Shown here piece by piece: positions 17,001 to 26,137 of a stretch of 38,106 nucleotides of DNA. This DNA comes from Planctomycetota bacterium (lineage in GTDB: Bacteria; Planctomycetota; Planctomycetia; Pirellulales; UBA1268): the NCBI GenBank assembly GCA_016872555.1, contig VGZO01000042.1:1-38106 (forward strand). Reading direction: 5' to 3'. Numbering within the stretch: the first letter of the stretch is position 1; each line of letters opens with the position of its first letter. Under the pieces are notes generated by a model. It worked only from the letters and a program-made list of their open reading frames with translations. It was not told the origin of the DNA and ran no database searches. Made by a program: the position numbers and the translations under genes.

Positions 17001-17592
17001 CCTGTTGTCGGCGAAGAAGTTCGGGCCGAGCGTCAATCCGCCGCAGCCCGCCGTCGGCCTGTCGGCGGCGTTCGGTGGCGGCATCGACTGGCAGACCAGC
17101 GCCGGCGAGGACCGCTGGCGGCGGGCGCTGTACACGACGTGGCGGCGCAGCAATCCCTATCCGTCGATGGCGACGTTCGACGCCCCCAACCGCGAGGTCT
17201 GCACGATCCGCCGGCCGCGCACCAACACGCCGCTGCAGGCGCTGGTCACGCTCAACGACCCGGTCTACGTCGAGGCGGCGCAGGCCCTGGCACGGCGGAT
17301 GGCGCGCGAAGGGGGCGCTGCCGCCGCCGGGCGCGTGACGCGCGGGTTTCGGCTCGTGCTGGCCCGCGCGCCAACGCCGGCCGAGGTCGACCGGCTGGTG
17401 CGCCTCCACGACGACTGTCTCTCGACCTACCGCGCCGACGCCGCGGCCGCGAAGCAATTGGCGACCGCGTTCGGCATGCAGGAGAGCCCGCTGGGCGCGC
17501 TCCCCGACGATGTCGCTCCGGCCGACGCGGCGACGCTGACGGTCGTCGCCAACGTGATCCTCAACCTCGACGAAGCGTTCATGTGCCCGTGA
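14035..17592 (+). CDS. Dihaem PSCyt1-DUF1549-DUF1553 protein with F5/8-type C domain
   Basis: A 1185-residue exported multidomain protein of a planctomycete-specific family. The GTG at 14035 has GGAG eight bases upstream; an ATG at 14029 has almost no spacing to it. A signal peptide lies around residues 15-46. The PSCyt1 domain has haem motif CLRCH (61-65) and a likely Met ligand in [11 protein letters not shown]1549 follows, with ARYADSGGY and a second CxxCH, CAQCH (353-357). Residues about 530-650 look like an F5/8 type C/galactose-binding domain (RFVRVELPG, then [20 protein letters not shown]). DUF1553 is at about 865-1115 ([35 protein letters not shown]). It heads a run with DUF1501, a sulfatase and a kinase. 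A role in electron transfer during envelope polysaccharide breakdown is inference. Confidence 0.93.
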   Translation: MRAAPRPWRAAGGSMTRSLCLVIVVAAGAMVPGPFAGMVRGASAAEPSFVRDIKPLLSNKCLRCHGPDATARQGGGEGGLRLDTADGARVDLGGHAAIVPGDPAASAVVARVTSTDPDTVMPPPGAGERLTDHEVDLLRRWIAAGAEYRPHWSYTAPVRPAVPTVRDAAWPVNDIDRFVLARLEGEGLAPRPPAARPVLARRLALDLVGLPLPPEEVDAFVADTAPDAVERFVDRLLAHPGAGEHQARQWLDLARYADSGGYASDVPREIWGWRDWVIRACDANMPFDEFTIKQLAGDLLPGATTADRIATAFHRNTLTNTEGGTIDEEFRSAAVVDRVNTTLATWMGTTIACAQCHAHKYDPISQQDYFALYAIFNNTADADRGDEAPLEDYLTPAQEAERGRIDAELADVERVLATDTADLAGQRAEWDRSFPRDIAWEPLVPESAAIDGGPAGTVGADGTVRLAAAGATATTRVVAPLPAGTLAAIRLAFPADPALPGGGPGHGGGNFVVTGISARLEPVAAAAPRGRFVRVELPGADKILSLAEVEVLSVGANVARGKPATQASTAYDGAAARAVDGTTSGVYTDNSVTHTATQADPWWEVDLGGELPIDAIAVWNRTDSSVGARLAGARVIVLDAARQPVWQATLDQAPTPSTQLAPDGGRDLPLAVAFADRTQQGFAAANVLHPADEKRERDGGWAPGGTSPSQLSLVLAAPQPVPEGMRLVLSLRQRSKHAGHTVGALAVAATADPRAGQWSGLPADVAAIVVKPAGERSEVEAARLADHHRRHVAAATAEARTRKEALEQQRAALKPAKVPVMFELAGDQRRTTKLQYRGNYLDTGPEVREGVPAVFPPPDAGPSGRIDRLALARWLVDPANPLTARVVANRIWERLFGIGLVATSEEFGSQGELPSHPELLDWLAVELVERGWDTRSLTRLIVTSATYRQSSQAPAELVARDPDNRLLARGPRVRLPAEVIRDQALAAAGLLSAKKFGPSVNPPQPAVGLSAAFGGGIDWQTSAGEDRWRRALYTTWRRSNPYPSMATFDAPNREVCTIRRPRTNTPLQALVTLNDPVYVEAAQALARRMAREGGAAAAGRVTRGFRLVLARAPTPAEVDRLVRLHDDCLSTYRADAAAAKQLATAFGMQESPLGALPDDVAPADAATLTVVANVILNLDEAFMCP

Positions 17593-17621
17593 CGGGCAGG
17601 CCCCGTCCGAAGGAGTGTGCG

Positions 17622-19061
17622 ATGGACCCGCGGATCGAAGAGCGGCTGCTCGCCACCCGCCGCCACCTGCTCGGCGGGATGGGGGGCGGGATCGGCGCGG
17701 TGGCCCTGGCGAGCCTGCTCGGCGACGCGGCGGGGGCGGCCTCCGATCCACTCGCGGCGCGCCCCGCGCCGCTGCCGGCCAAAGCCCGGCGGATGATCGT
17801 CATCCACCTCACCGGCTCGCCCCCCCACCTCGACCTCTACGACCACAAGCCCGAATTGGTGAAGCGCGCCGGACAGGACTGCCCGGAGGAGTTCCTCGCC
17901 GGCAAGACATTTGCCTTCACCAGCGGCACCCCCAAGCTCCTCGGCACGCCGCGCTCGTTCGTGCGCTGCGGCGAGAGCGGGATGGAGCTGTCCGACGCCC
18001 TCCCCAACCTCCAGCGCGTCGCCGACCGGCTGTGTCTGGTGCGCTCGATGCACACCGACCAATTCAACCACGCCCCGGCCGAGCTGATGCTCTACACCGG
18101 CAGCGGCCGGTCGGGCCGGCCGAGCCTCGGGAGCTGGGTGACCTACGGCCTGGGCAGCGAGAACGCCGACCTTCCCGGGTTCGTCGTCCTGATCTCGTCG
18201 GGCGTCCAGCCCAACGGTGGCACGGCGAGCTTCGGCTCGGGATTCCTGCCGAGCGTCTACCAGGGGGTGCAGTGCCGCTCGAAGGGCGACCCGGTGCTGT
18301 ATGTCTCCGACCCGCCGGGGATGAGCCGGGCGACGCGGCGCACGAGCCTCGACGCCCTCAAGGATCTCAACGAACTGCAGGCGCGCGAGCTGGGAAACCC
18401 CGAGACGCTCACGCGGATCGCGCAGTACGAGCTCGCCTACCGGATGCAGGCCAGCGTCCCGGAGGTGATGGACATCGGCCGCGAGCCGGCCCACGTGCTG
18501 GCGGCCTACGGCGCGGTCCCGGGGCAGCCGAGCCTGGCGGCCAATTGCCTCCTCGCCCGGCGGCTCGTCGAGCAGGGGGTGCGGTTCGTGCACCTGTTCG
18601 ACTGGGGCTGGGACTTCCACGGCACCGGCCCGGCCGAAGACATCCGCGACGGGCTGACGAAGAAGGGGGCGACGTTCGACAAGCCGGCGGCGGCGTTGAT
18701 CGAGGATCTCGAGCAGCGCGGCCTCCTCGACGACACGCTGATCCTCTGCACGGGCGAGTTCGGGCGGACGCCGTTTCGCGAGGGGCGCACGGCCGGCGGC
18801 GGGATCCTCGGCCGCGACCACTACCCCGACTGTTATTCGCTGTGGCTGTGTGGCGGCGGCGTGCGCCCCGGCCACGTCCAGGGAGCCAGCGACGACCTCG
18901 GCTTCCGCCCGGCCCGCGACCCGGTCCACATCCACGACCTCCAGGCCACGATCCTCCACCTGCTCGGGTTCGACCACACCAAGCTCACCTGGCGCTTCCA
19001 GGGGCGCGACTTCCGCCTCACCGATGTCCACGGCCGGGTCGTCGACGGGATGCTGGCGTGA
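17622..19061 (+). CDS. DUF1501 family exported protein
   Basis: A 479-residue DUF1501 protein, a family related to alkaline phosphatase/sulfatase folds and usually found beside DUF1549/DUF1553 proteins in planctomycetes. The N-terminus has a twin-arginine-like signal (TRRHLLGG followed by a glycine/alanine-rich hydrophobic stretch), so Tat export is likely. Family motifs: HLTGSPPHLDLYDHKP (about 65-80), LVRSMHTDQFNHAPAE, RSGRPSLGSWVTYGLG, LAYRMQASVPE, ILCTGEFGRTP and the final FRLTDVHGRVV. The ATG at 17622 has AAGGAG six bases upstream, 29 bases after the cytochrome gene. The metal-site pattern of true phosphatases is only partly evident, so hydrolase activity is not assured. Confidence 0.93.
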   Translation: MDPRIEERLLATRRHLLGGMGGGIGAVALASLLGDAAGAASDPLAARPAPLPAKARRMIVIHLTGSPPHLDLYDHKPELVKRAGQDCPEEFLAGKTFAFTSGTPKLLGTPRSFVRCGESGMELSDALPNLQRVADRLCLVRSMHTDQFNHAPAELMLYTGSGRSGRPSLGSWVTYGLGSENADLPGFVVLISSGVQPNGGTASFGSGFLPSVYQGVQCRSKGDPVLYVSDPPGMSRATRRTSLDALKDLNELQARELGNPETLTRIAQYELAYRMQASVPEVMDIGREPAHVLAAYGAVPGQPSLAANCLLARRLVEQGVRFVHLFDWGWDFHGTGPAEDIRDGLTKKGATFDKPAAALIEDLEQRGLLDDTLILCTGEFGRTPFREGRTAGGGILGRDHYPDCYSLWLCGGGVRPGHVQGASDDLGFRPARDPVHIHDLQATILHLLGFDHTKLTWRFQGRDFRLTDVHGRVVDGMLA

Positions 19062-19096
19062 GCGGCGGACGGGCCGGCCACACCGGGAGGATGGCG

Positions 19097-20602
19097 ATGC
19101 GCGGCTCGGTGACACTGGCCATGGTGTCGTGCGTGGCGGTCATGGTGCTGGCCGTCGGCGCGGCGCTGGCAGGCGCCGCCGAGCCCGCCCCGCGCCCCAA
19201 CATCCTCTGGTTCGTGGTCGACGACATGTCGGCCGACTTCGGCTGCTACGGCGAGCGCCTCGTCGCCACGCCGCACGTCGACCGGCTGGCCGCCGAGGGC
19301 ACGCTCTTCCGCCACGCGTTCGTGACGGCGCCGGTCTGCTCCCCCTGCCGCTCGGCGCTGATCACCGGGATGTACCAGACGACGATCGGCGCCCACCACC
19401 ACCGCAGTGGCCGCGGCGCGCTGGCGATCGACCTGCCGGCTCCCGTGCGCCCGCTCCCCGAGCTGTTTCACGCGGCCGGCTACTGGACGGGCATCGGCGA
19501 GGGGCTCGGCGGCGACACCCCGGCCGCCAAGCGCCCAGGCAAGACCGACTACAACTTCCGCTGGGACGCGGCGCTGTACGACGGCGCCGACTGGGCCGGC
19601 CGGCGCGCGGGGCAGCCGTTTTTCATGCAGGTCACGCTCCCCGGCGGCAAGCTCCGCGGCCAGGGGGGCGAGGCGACGGCGAAGCTCGTCGCCCGGGCCC
19701 GTGATCGCTTCGGCAGCGCCGTCGACCCGGCCGCCGTGACGCTTCCGCCCTGTTACCCGCGCGACCCGGTCCTGCTCGCCGACCAGGCGGCCTACCTCGA
19801 TGCCGTGCGCTTCACCGACGACCATGTCGGGCAGGTGCTCGAGCGGCTCGATCGCGAGGGTCTCGCCGCCTCGACGGTCGTGGTGTTCATGACCGACCAC
19901 GGCATCAGCCACGCGCGCGGCAAGCAATTCCTCTACGACGAGGGGACGCACGTGCCGCTGGTGGTGCGCGGGCCGGGGATCGCGCGCGGGGCGGTGCGCG
20001 ACGACTTGGTCGAGCAGATCGACCTGGCGGCGCTGTCGCTGGCCGCCGCCGGCCTGCCGGTGCCGGAGTGGATGCAGGGGCGCGATCCGTTCGCCGCCGG
20101 GTACCTGCCGCGCGAGGCGGTGTTCGCCGCCCGCGACCGCTGCGACGAGACGGTCGAGCGGATCCGGAGCGTGCGGACGCCGACGCACCTCTACATCCGC
20201 AACTTCCACCCGCGCCGCCCCGCCCTCCAGCCCAACGCCTACAAGGACGACAAGACGATCGTCCAGCGCCTCCGCGAGCTCCATGCCGCCGGCACGCTCG
20301 ATCCGCTCGCCGAGCGGCTGCTGTTTGCCCCGGAGCGGCCGATGGAGGAGCTCTACGCCTGGACGACCGACCCCCACCAACTGGAAAACCTCGCCGCCGA
20401 CCCGGCCCACGCCGGGGTGCTGGCCGACCTGCGCGGCCGCCTGGCCGACTGGCAGGCGCGCACGGCCGACCCCGGCCCGGAGCCGGAGGCGATGTACGAC
20501 TCCGACATGGCGGTCTACCTGGAGGAGGCGAAAGGGGACCGGCGTCCGGAAATCGAACGGAATATCGCCCTCATGAAGGAGTGGGCCGCGGCGGGGAAAT
20601 GA
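19097..20602 (+). CDS. Exported sulfatase (alkaline phosphatase superfamily)
   Basis: A 501-residue sulfatase with a signal peptide (residues about 1-27, ALAGAAEP). The catalytic site is visible: metal ligands in WFVVDDMSADFGCYG (Asp42, Asp43) and the C-x-P-x-R motif APVCSPCRSALITG, where Cys81 would be converted to formylglycine. Further family pieces are VVFMTDHGISHARGK with Asp-His metal ligands, and LYDEGTHVPLVVRGPG. Of two starts, the ATG at 19097 has GGGAGG six bases upstream; the ATG at 19091 is too close. It lies 35 bases after the DUF1501 gene, so one transcript is likely. It may desulfate algal or host polysaccharides or act on other sulfate esters; a formylglycine-generating enzyme is not in this window. 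The N-sulfoglucosamine-type subfamily is possible but not assigned. Confidence 0.92.
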   Translation: MRGSVTLAMVSCVAVMVLAVGAALAGAAEPAPRPNILWFVVDDMSADFGCYGERLVATPHVDRLAAEGTLFRHAFVTAPVCSPCRSALITGMYQTTIGAHHHRSGRGALAIDLPAPVRPLPELFHAAGYWTGIGEGLGGDTPAAKRPGKTDYNFRWDAALYDGADWAGRRAGQPFFMQVTLPGGKLRGQGGEATAKLVARARDRFGSAVDPAAVTLPPCYPRDPVLLADQAAYLDAVRFTDDHVGQVLERLDREGLAASTVVVFMTDHGISHARGKQFLYDEGTHVPLVVRGPGIARGAVRDDLVEQIDLAALSLAAAGLPVPEWMQGRDPFAAGYLPREAVFAARDRCDETVERIRSVRTPTHLYIRNFHPRRPALQPNAYKDDKTIVQRLRELHAAGTLDPLAERLLFAPERPMEELYAWTTDPHQLENLAADPAHAGVLADLRGRLADWQARTADPGPEPEAMYDSDMAVYLEEAKGDRRPEIERNIALMKEWAAAGK

Positions 20603-20641
20603 CCCTCGGCGGCCGTCGTGACCCACCGGAACGACCCATCC

Positions 20642-23275
20642 ATGGCCGCCGACGACACCTGCAACCTGATCCATGGCCTGCTCGTCCAGCGGCTGGGGTT
20701 CGTGACCTCGGCGGCGGCGCTGGGGGCGATCGAGGCCTGGCGCGGCGACATGTCGCGGCCGCTATTGGCCGTGTTCGTCGAGCGCGGTCTGGTCAGTCCC
20801 GACACCCGCGCCGTCGTCGAGACGGTCACCGACCAGCTCGTCAGGACCCACGGCGGCGAGGCGGCTGCCCTGACGGCGCTGGTCGGCGTCGGCGTCCTTC
20901 CCGAAGACGAGCGCACCAAGTCGCTCCCCGGTGCCACGCCCCAGGGGACTCGCTACGAGATCCTCGACGAGCTCGCACATGGCGGGATGGGGCAGGTCCT
21001 CCGTGCCAGCGACGCGGTGCTCGGGCGCGAAGTGCTCGTCAAGCAGATGCTCGGCGAGATCGCCCACGACCCGCCGGCACAGGCGTCGTTCACCCGCGAG
21101 CGGCAGACGGCGGCGGCGCTCGAGCATCCCAACATCGGCCCGGTCTACGACGCCGGCGTCCATGGCGACGGTCGCCTGTACTACGTGATGCGCTACATCC
21201 GCGGCGACACGCTCAAGCAGGCGATCGAGCGCTATCACGATTCCGCCGCCGACCGTCCGTCGGCGGAGCGGGCACTGGCGCTGCGCGACCTCCTCGGCCG
21301 GTTCAGCGCCGTCTGCGAGGCGGTGAGCTACGCCCACGCCCGCGGCGTGCTCCACCGCGACATCAAGCCGGCCAATATCCTCCTCGGTGATTTCGGCGAG
21401 ACGCAGCTCATCGACTGGGGGCTGGCGAAGGTCGGTGGCGAAGAGATCGCGGCCGCCTCCGGGTCGGGGTCGGGGTCGGGTTCGGGAAGCCGGCCGGTGT
21501 TGGCCATCGACTCGGGAACTTCGGAACCGACTCGCGCCGGCCAGGCGAAAGGGACGCCGGCATTCATGGCGCCGGAACAGGCGGCCGGCGAGGTCGACCG
21601 GATCGGGCCCGCCTCCGACGTCTACGGTCTCGGGGCCACGCTCTACCAGCTCCTCGCTGGCGTTCCCCCGTTCGACGGCCGGTCCCCATCGGTGATGCAG
21701 GACGTGATCCGCGGCGTGTTTCCCCGGCCCAGGCGCGTCGCCCCCTCCGTGCCCCCGGCGCTCGAAGCGATCTGCCTCAAGGCGATGGCCCGCGACCCCG
21801 CCGCTCGCTACCTGTCGGCCAAGGCGCTGGCCGCCGACATCGGCCGGTGGCTGGGCGACGAGCCGGTGAGCGTGTACCGCGATCCGTGGCCGGTCAGGGC
21901 GGCCCGGTTCGCGAAGCGCCACCGGACGGCGGTGACGGCGGCGGGGGTGATGGCCGCCACGGGGCTGGTAGCGCTGGGGGTGGGGAACGTTCTCGTCCGC
22001 CAGCAGCGCGACATCGCGCAGGCCAATGCCGCGGCGGCCCGGCAGGTAATCGACACGCTTGGCAAGGAGATCGGCGACGACGCCTGGGCGGTGATTCCAA
22101 ATGCCGAGCTCAATCGCCTGAACGTGATGCGCGAGTCGAACCGGCAGTATGAAGCGCTCCTGCGCGTGCAGCGGCAGAACGACGCCCTTCGGCTCGAGGC
22201 CGCCGATGGCTACCACCGCGAGGGGAATCTCGCCCGGCTCGTGGTCCGCTATGGCGAGGCTGACCGTCTCTACGCCCGCGCTCATGAGCTCGTCACCGGT
22301 GTGCTCACCGCCACCCCCGGCAACGCGCGTGCGATCGGCGAGCGGTTCAACCTGCTCGCAGACCGCTGCGTGCTACAGCACTTCCAGGCCGACCCGGCCG
22401 CCGGGGATGGCTACCGCGAGGCGCTCGCCGCCGCCGCAGCAATCCAGCGGCAGTTTCCCGAGGTCAACGTCACCGTCGTGGTATCACGCATCAAGGCCGA
22501 CTACGGCGGTTGGCAGGTCGACGACGGCCGGCCGGCCGAAGGGCAGGCCATGCTCCGCGAGGCGGTCGACGGCCTCGTCATGACCGGTCCATCGATGCAG
22601 GACGGCATCGATCACACGCAGATGATACTGGTGGCCACACTCTGCGCACTCTCCCGGGCGGAGGCCGAGTCGGGCAATCTCCCCGCCGCGATCGCCACGG
22701 CCGACCGGGCGGTTGCCGCCGCCGACGCCGGCCTCGCGTCGGCGAAGGTGGCCAATCATCCCGACGTGGTCCAGATGAAGGGGGCGGCGCTTCTCCAGAG
22801 GGCGATTCTTGCCGCCGGCGCGCCCGATCAGCTCGACGACGCGATCGCGCAGGCCACCGCGGCGGTGGAGATCTACGGCGCCCTTGCGGCGCGGAACAAG
22901 AAGATCGCCGGCCACCACCACCATCTCGCCGAGGCGGTGATCACCCGCGGGGAGATGCTCTACACCGCCGGCCGTCGCGATGAGGCCCGGAAGGATGCCG
23001 CCGCGGCGCTCGCCGCGGTGGCAGCGGCGGAAGGGGGCGGATCGAGCGAACAGGCCGATGTCGTCCGGATGGTGAATCTCGACGCGGCCCGGGCGTGGCT
23101 CCTGCGGGCCCGGCTGCTGACCGATGCCAATGACCCCGCAAACGCCAAGCCCACCCTGCAGCAAGCCCGTGAACGGATCGACAAGGAGCTGAAGAATTTT
23201 CCCCGCTGCCCCGAATCACTGCGGGTGGAAAAAGCGATCGATGAAGTGGAGGGAGTGATCGAACGGCGGCGGTGA
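20642..23275 (+). CDS. Membrane-anchored Ser/Thr protein kinase with repeat-like C-terminal region
   Basis: An 877-residue Hanks-type kinase. The catalytic domain spans about 104-410: glycine loop LAHGGMGQVLRASD, the ATP-binding Lys134 in VLVKQM, catalytic loop LHRDIKPANILL (238-249), DWG instead of DFG (258-260), and GTPAFMAPEQ (304-313). The activation segment carries a Ser-Gly repeat insert. A membrane segment follows near 429-452, then an alpha-helical, alanine-rich outer region of about 420 residues with TPR-like helix pairs. An N-terminal leader of about 100 residues is of the planctomycete kinase type. The ATG at 20642 is used; a GTG at 20618 is possible, and neither has a strong ribosome binding site. 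It sits 39 bases after the sulfatase gene, suggesting that it senses or controls that pathway; this is inference. Confidence 0.92.
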   Translation: MAADDTCNLIHGLLVQRLGFVTSAAALGAIEAWRGDMSRPLLAVFVERGLVSPDTRAVVETVTDQLVRTHGGEAAALTALVGVGVLPEDERTKSLPGATPQGTRYEILDELAHGGMGQVLRASDAVLGREVLVKQMLGEIAHDPPAQASFTRERQTAAALEHPNIGPVYDAGVHGDGRLYYVMRYIRGDTLKQAIERYHDSAADRPSAERALALRDLLGRFSAVCEAVSYAHARGVLHRDIKPANILLGDFGETQLIDWGLAKVGGEEIAAASGSGSGSGSGSRPVLAIDSGTSEPTRAGQAKGTPAFMAPEQAAGEVDRIGPASDVYGLGATLYQLLAGVPPFDGRSPSVMQDVIRGVFPRPRRVAPSVPPALEAICLKAMARDPAARYLSAKALAADIGRWLGDEPVSVYRDPWPVRAARFAKRHRTAVTAAGVMAATGLVALGVGNVLVRQQRDIAQANAAAARQVIDTLGKEIGDDAWAVIPNAELNRLNVMRESNRQYEALLRVQRQNDALRLEAADGYHREGNLARLVVRYGEADRLYARAHELVTGVLTATPGNARAIGERFNLLADRCVLQHFQADPAAGDGYREALAAAAAIQRQFPEVNVTVVVSRIKADYGGWQVDDGRPAEGQAMLREAVDGLVMTGPSMQDGIDHTQMILVATLCALSRAEAESGNLPAAIATADRAVAAADAGLASAKVANHPDVVQMKGAALLQRAILAAGAPDQLDDAIAQATAAVEIYGALAARNKKIAGHHHHLAEAVITRGEMLYTAGRRDEARKDAAAALAAVAAAEGGGSSEQADVVRMVNLDAARAWLLRARLLTDANDPANAKPTLQQARERIDKELKNFPRCPESLRVEKAIDEVEGVIERRR
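21461..21486 (+). repeat. Hexanucleotide tandem repeat in the kinase activation segment
   Basis: GGGTCG is repeated three times, followed by a variant GGTTCG and two extra G. The six-base unit encodes Gly-Ser and keeps the reading frame, so length changes would alter the kinase activation segment (about residues 273-283) without breaking the gene. It lies between the DWG and APE motifs. Confidence 0.7.
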
Positions 23276-23517
23276 CTCGCCGTCATCGGCCCGGAACAAG
23301 TCCGCGGGCACTCCGCTGGCGAGTATCGAATTCACCTCGCAGTCCCCGCGATAATGCCCCGCCGTGGTGGCGGCCTTCCCCCCCTTGACAGGGAATTGGC
23401 CGGCAGCCCGCCAAGCACCCCCCATCAGGAGTCTAGTGCGCGGATCCCGTGACAAACGGTGCCGCTCGAGCAGTCAAATGCCGCGGATAAACTTTGGCCA
23501 CGCGCTGCTCAGACCGA

Positions 23518-23916
23518 TCACTCGACATACTCGACGGCATCGAACCAGCACTGTTCTTCAACCGGCGACCCCGGCGGTCCCAGCTTCAGACTCACCGTAA
23601 AGATACCGCTGACCGGCTCGCCTACCCCGATCGCGATCATGTTCTTCGACCCTTTGACAGACCGCGTCGTCTTTACCCGACGGAGTGTCAGGACCGCATA
23701 GTCGTCCCGGACTCTGATTCCTTTGCAGCAATAAGTCGTCTTCGTGTTCGAGCCCGGGCGACCGATGAACTCAGCCTTTGTCACCGCGATTTTCCTGGGA
23801 CTCAGAGAGCCGAAATCGCCCTGGACGACGACCTTTAACGTGTTTGGCCTCGGCGCAGATCCCTTGGTGGGACGAAACAGGGCGTCGCCGACTCTGGCTA
23901 TTGTAATACGAGCCAT
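23518..23916 (-). CDS. Small cytoplasmic protein of unknown function (island protein 1)
   Basis: A 132-residue protein that I do not recognise. It has no signal peptide or membrane segment. It is rich in short beta-type stretches (NTLKVVVQGDFGSL, YAVLTLRRVKTT, NMIAIGVGEPVSGIFTVSLK) and looks like an all-beta domain. AAGG lies eight bases before the ATG at 23916. It sits in a patch of lower G+C (35 of 60 bases, 58%, at 23701-23760). The downstream minus-strand side is a 241-base gap with no gene that I can support. The C-terminus (VSLKLGPPGSPVEEQCWFDA, then VEYVE) resembles the end of the next small protein, so the two could be divergent paralogues. Horizontal gain is possible. Confidence 0.6.
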   Translation of the reverse strand: MARITIARVGDALFRPTKGSAPRPNTLKVVVQGDFGSLSPRKIAVTKAEFIGRPGSNTKTTYCCKGIRVRDDYAVLTLRRVKTTRSVKGSKNMIAIGVGEPVSGIFTVSLKLGPPGSPVEEQCWFDAVEYVE

Positions 23917-24180
23917 TGTTTGACCTTGGGGTGGGGTGTAATGGGTGGAAGAAGAAGCAGTCGGCAGATCGGAGCCCGTTCATCAGGCGAGTGGCGCGGG
24001 GTTGGAGGCAGCCGTCATCAGGGTTAAAGGACCTCTTTTCGCCCGAACGCACCCATCGAATCGGTCGGTCGCCCTGCCTGGCAGTTCGGGCCAGATTGAT
24101 CACACCCGACGTGTTCTCGATGGCCTATGGAAGCCGCCGGCGAAGTGAACCGGATGTGATCATCACCGCGACGGCAGGTC

Positions 24181-24531
24181 CTATTCAGGATAGAAGGCCG
24201 TTTCCAGAGTGCCCTGAATGGTCGCCGGAGGGCCCGGAGGGTTCTTGAGCGTGAGTGAAACGACGATATGTCCGTCTTGAGGCGCGGTCCCGGGATTCGA
24301 TGGAGAGACGTCGATGACAAGGTAGCCATCGGAGCACGTCGACGTAATGACTGTGAGCGGCGTTTCGTTAACGCCGACAGTAGGGTAGTAAAATGTGACC
24401 ACAATGTCGCTTGCAGAGCTCGTGGTGTTGTTGATACGAGCATCCTGGAGAAAAAGGCGAGCAGCGCCCGCGGACGAGAAGCCCGACTTCATGGTCTGTA
24501 ATGAGACGGCGGCGGCAGTCTTTTTTGCCAT
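24181..24531 (-). CDS. Small cytoplasmic protein of unknown function (island protein 2)
   Basis: A 116-residue protein with no recognised family and no signal peptide. It begins MAKKTAAAVSLQTMKSGFSS and then has alternating beta-type stretches (ASDIVVTFYYPTVG, ETPLTVITSTC, GYLVIDVSPSNPG, HIVVSLTLKNPPGPPAT) and ends LETAFYPE. GGAG lies upstream of the ATG at 24531, at a rather long spacing. It sits 264 bases upstream of island protein 1 on the same strand, in the lowest-G+C stretch of the window (48% at 24361-24420). The shared end pattern with its neighbour suggests paralogy, but I could not align the rest convincingly. The flanking 263-base gap to 24794 holds nothing that I can support. Confidence 0.6.
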   Translation of the reverse strand: MAKKTAAAVSLQTMKSGFSSAGAARLFLQDARINNTTSSASDIVVTFYYPTVGVNETPLTVITSTCSDGYLVIDVSPSNPGTAPQDGHIVVSLTLKNPPGPPATIQGTLETAFYPE

Positions 24532-24794
24532 TCGGTTGCATCTCCGGTGACAGCCAGGATCTGAATCCGAAAAAAGATCGGGAACTAGCCCCCCACAGTG
24601 AGGTCATCGTAGCGGCCCACTTGTTGCTGTCAATTCATCACCCGGGACCGATCTACTCGCTGGCTGGTCAGGGTGGGTCTACGTCGCGAAGTGGAGACGA
24701 TGACACCGGACTTTTCGCCGTTCGGATTGACTTCCATCGACGGCGAGTGAGAAATCGGAGATGGTTTGTCGATGTGCGGGGTTCATTTTCCGGA

Positions 24795-26060
24795 TTACTC
24801 ATCCACCCGATACACCGCCATCCCCTCCTGATCCCTCAGCCACAGCTTGCCATTGGCAATCACCGGATGCGGCCACGCCGGTCGGTCGCTGCGGTCGGCC
24901 GGTGTGAACCGCCCCTTCTCGACATACCCGCGCGGTGAGCACTCCACCAGCGCCACCGGGCCGTCTTCACTCCGCAGCACGAGCAGGCCGTCGGCCCACA
25001 CGAGCGCGCCCTTCCCCACCGACCGGTTCTGCCACGCCACACGCCCGGTGCGCAGGTCGAGGCAGGTCAGCAGGCCTTCGTCGGTGCCGTAGACGAAGTC
25101 GCCGTCGACCACGAGGCCGCCGTGGTGGCTCTTGAGGTCCTTGGTCGCGTAGGCCAGCGACGCGGCCACGCCGCGGCGGTCGCCGGCAAGGCGGACCAGT
25201 GCGCCGCCCTTGCCATACCCCGAGGCGCTGAACACGTTGCCCTGCCAGGCGACGGGGGACGAGCAATTGGCCGTGCCATTGGCCGAGGAGTCGTTGCCCC
25301 AGAGGAATTGGCCGGTGTCGGCGCGGACGCCGATCACGCCGGTGTGGACAAAGTTCACGTACTGCTTCAGGCCACCGGTCTCGACGACGATGATCGACGA
25401 ATAGGCCGCCGCGGGATTGCCCGGCACGGCCGCCTTCCAGACGAGGCGCCCCGACTTCGCGTCGACGGCGACCATCGTCGCCCCCGGCCCGCCGGGGGTC
25501 ACGATCACGCGCCCGCCGTCGACCAGCGGCGATTCGCTGATCCCCCAGGTGATGTTGCTGCCGCCGGAATTGGTCAGCACGTTCCCGGCCCAGCGCACCC
25601 GGCCATCGGCCAGCGCCAGGCAGGCAAGATCGCCGTTGGCGCCCAGCGCGTAGACGGCGTCGCCGGCGATCGTCGGCGTGCCGCGCGGGCCGGCGCCCAT
25701 GCCGTCGGGGCGCGTGGCGCCGATCTTCGTCGCCCAGCGTTCGGCCAGGGTCTGTTCGTCGAGGCAGATCACCAGCTCGTCGTCGCCGCGGCTCCCCATC
25801 GTGAGGACGGCGCCGTCGGCGACGGCCACGCTGGCATAGCCGATGCCGAGGTTGCGCGCCGTGCCGAGCAGCGGCGGGCCGCTTTCTGGCCACTCCCGAG
25901 CGAGCCCCTCGGCGGTGGAGCGGTTGTCACGCTTCGGCCCACCGAACTGCGGCCAGTCGGTGTCGGCCGCTGCGGCCGGCAGCGGCATCGCGACGATCCA
26001 GCCGACGACCAGGCCGGCAGCGAGCCTGGCGACACGTCCGGCCCCGAACGACGCGATCAT
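24795..26060 (-). CDS. Exported PQQ-like beta-propeller protein
   Basis: A 421-residue secreted beta-propeller with PQQ_2-type (WD40-like) blades. A signal peptide covers about residues 1-33 (VVGWIVAMPLPAAAAD). The mature part opens with DWPQFGGPKRDNRS, the typical start of planctomycete PQQ-repeat proteins. Blades are seen as repeats such as LVICLDEQTLAERWATKIG, LACLALADGRVRWAG, MVAVDAKSGRLVWKAAVPG, TGQFLWG and LTCLDLRTGRVAWQNRSVG. No catalytic residues of quinoprotein dehydrogenases are evident, so it may be a scaffold or binding protein. The ATG at 26060 has GAGG six bases upstream. It is divergent from the second dihaem cytochrome gene, and a 10-bp inverted repeat lies between them. Confidence 0.9.
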   Translation of the reverse strand: MIASFGAGRVARLAAGLVVGWIVAMPLPAAAADTDWPQFGGPKRDNRSTAEGLAREWPESGPPLLGTARNLGIGYASVAVADGAVLTMGSRGDDELVICLDEQTLAERWATKIGATRPDGMGAGPRGTPTIAGDAVYALGANGDLACLALADGRVRWAGNVLTNSGGSNITWGISESPLVDGGRVIVTPGGPGATMVAVDAKSGRLVWKAAVPGNPAAAYSSIIVVETGGLKQYVNFVHTGVIGVRADTGQFLWGNDSSANGTANCSSPVAWQGNVFSASGYGKGGALVRLAGDRRGVAASLAYATKDLKSHHGGLVVDGDFVYGTDEGLLTCLDLRTGRVAWQNRSVGKGALVWADGLLVLRSEDGPVALVECSPRGYVEKGRFTPADRSDRPAWPHPVIANGKLWLRDQEGMAVYRVDE

Positions 26061-26137
26061 GGAAACCTCGCTCCAGACGCCGAGCTCGCCGGCGCGACCG
26101 CCACCCATCCCGCCCAGCCAGCAACCAGTCTGCGCCA

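Noticed and set aside
15127-17751. Very long minus-strand open frame opposite the first dihaem cytochrome
   Set aside because: Same shadow effect; the plus strand carries CxxCH, DUF1549 and DUF1553 motifs in order.
23385-23390. Perfect TTGACA (-35 box) on the plus strand
   Set aside because: No A+T-rich -10 box at 15-19 bases downstream, and it points toward the ends of convergent genes.
23216-23455. 79-codon minus-strand frame at the end of the kinase gene
   Set aside because: Overlaps the kinase end by 60 bases, no clear ribosome binding site, and no protein-like pattern.
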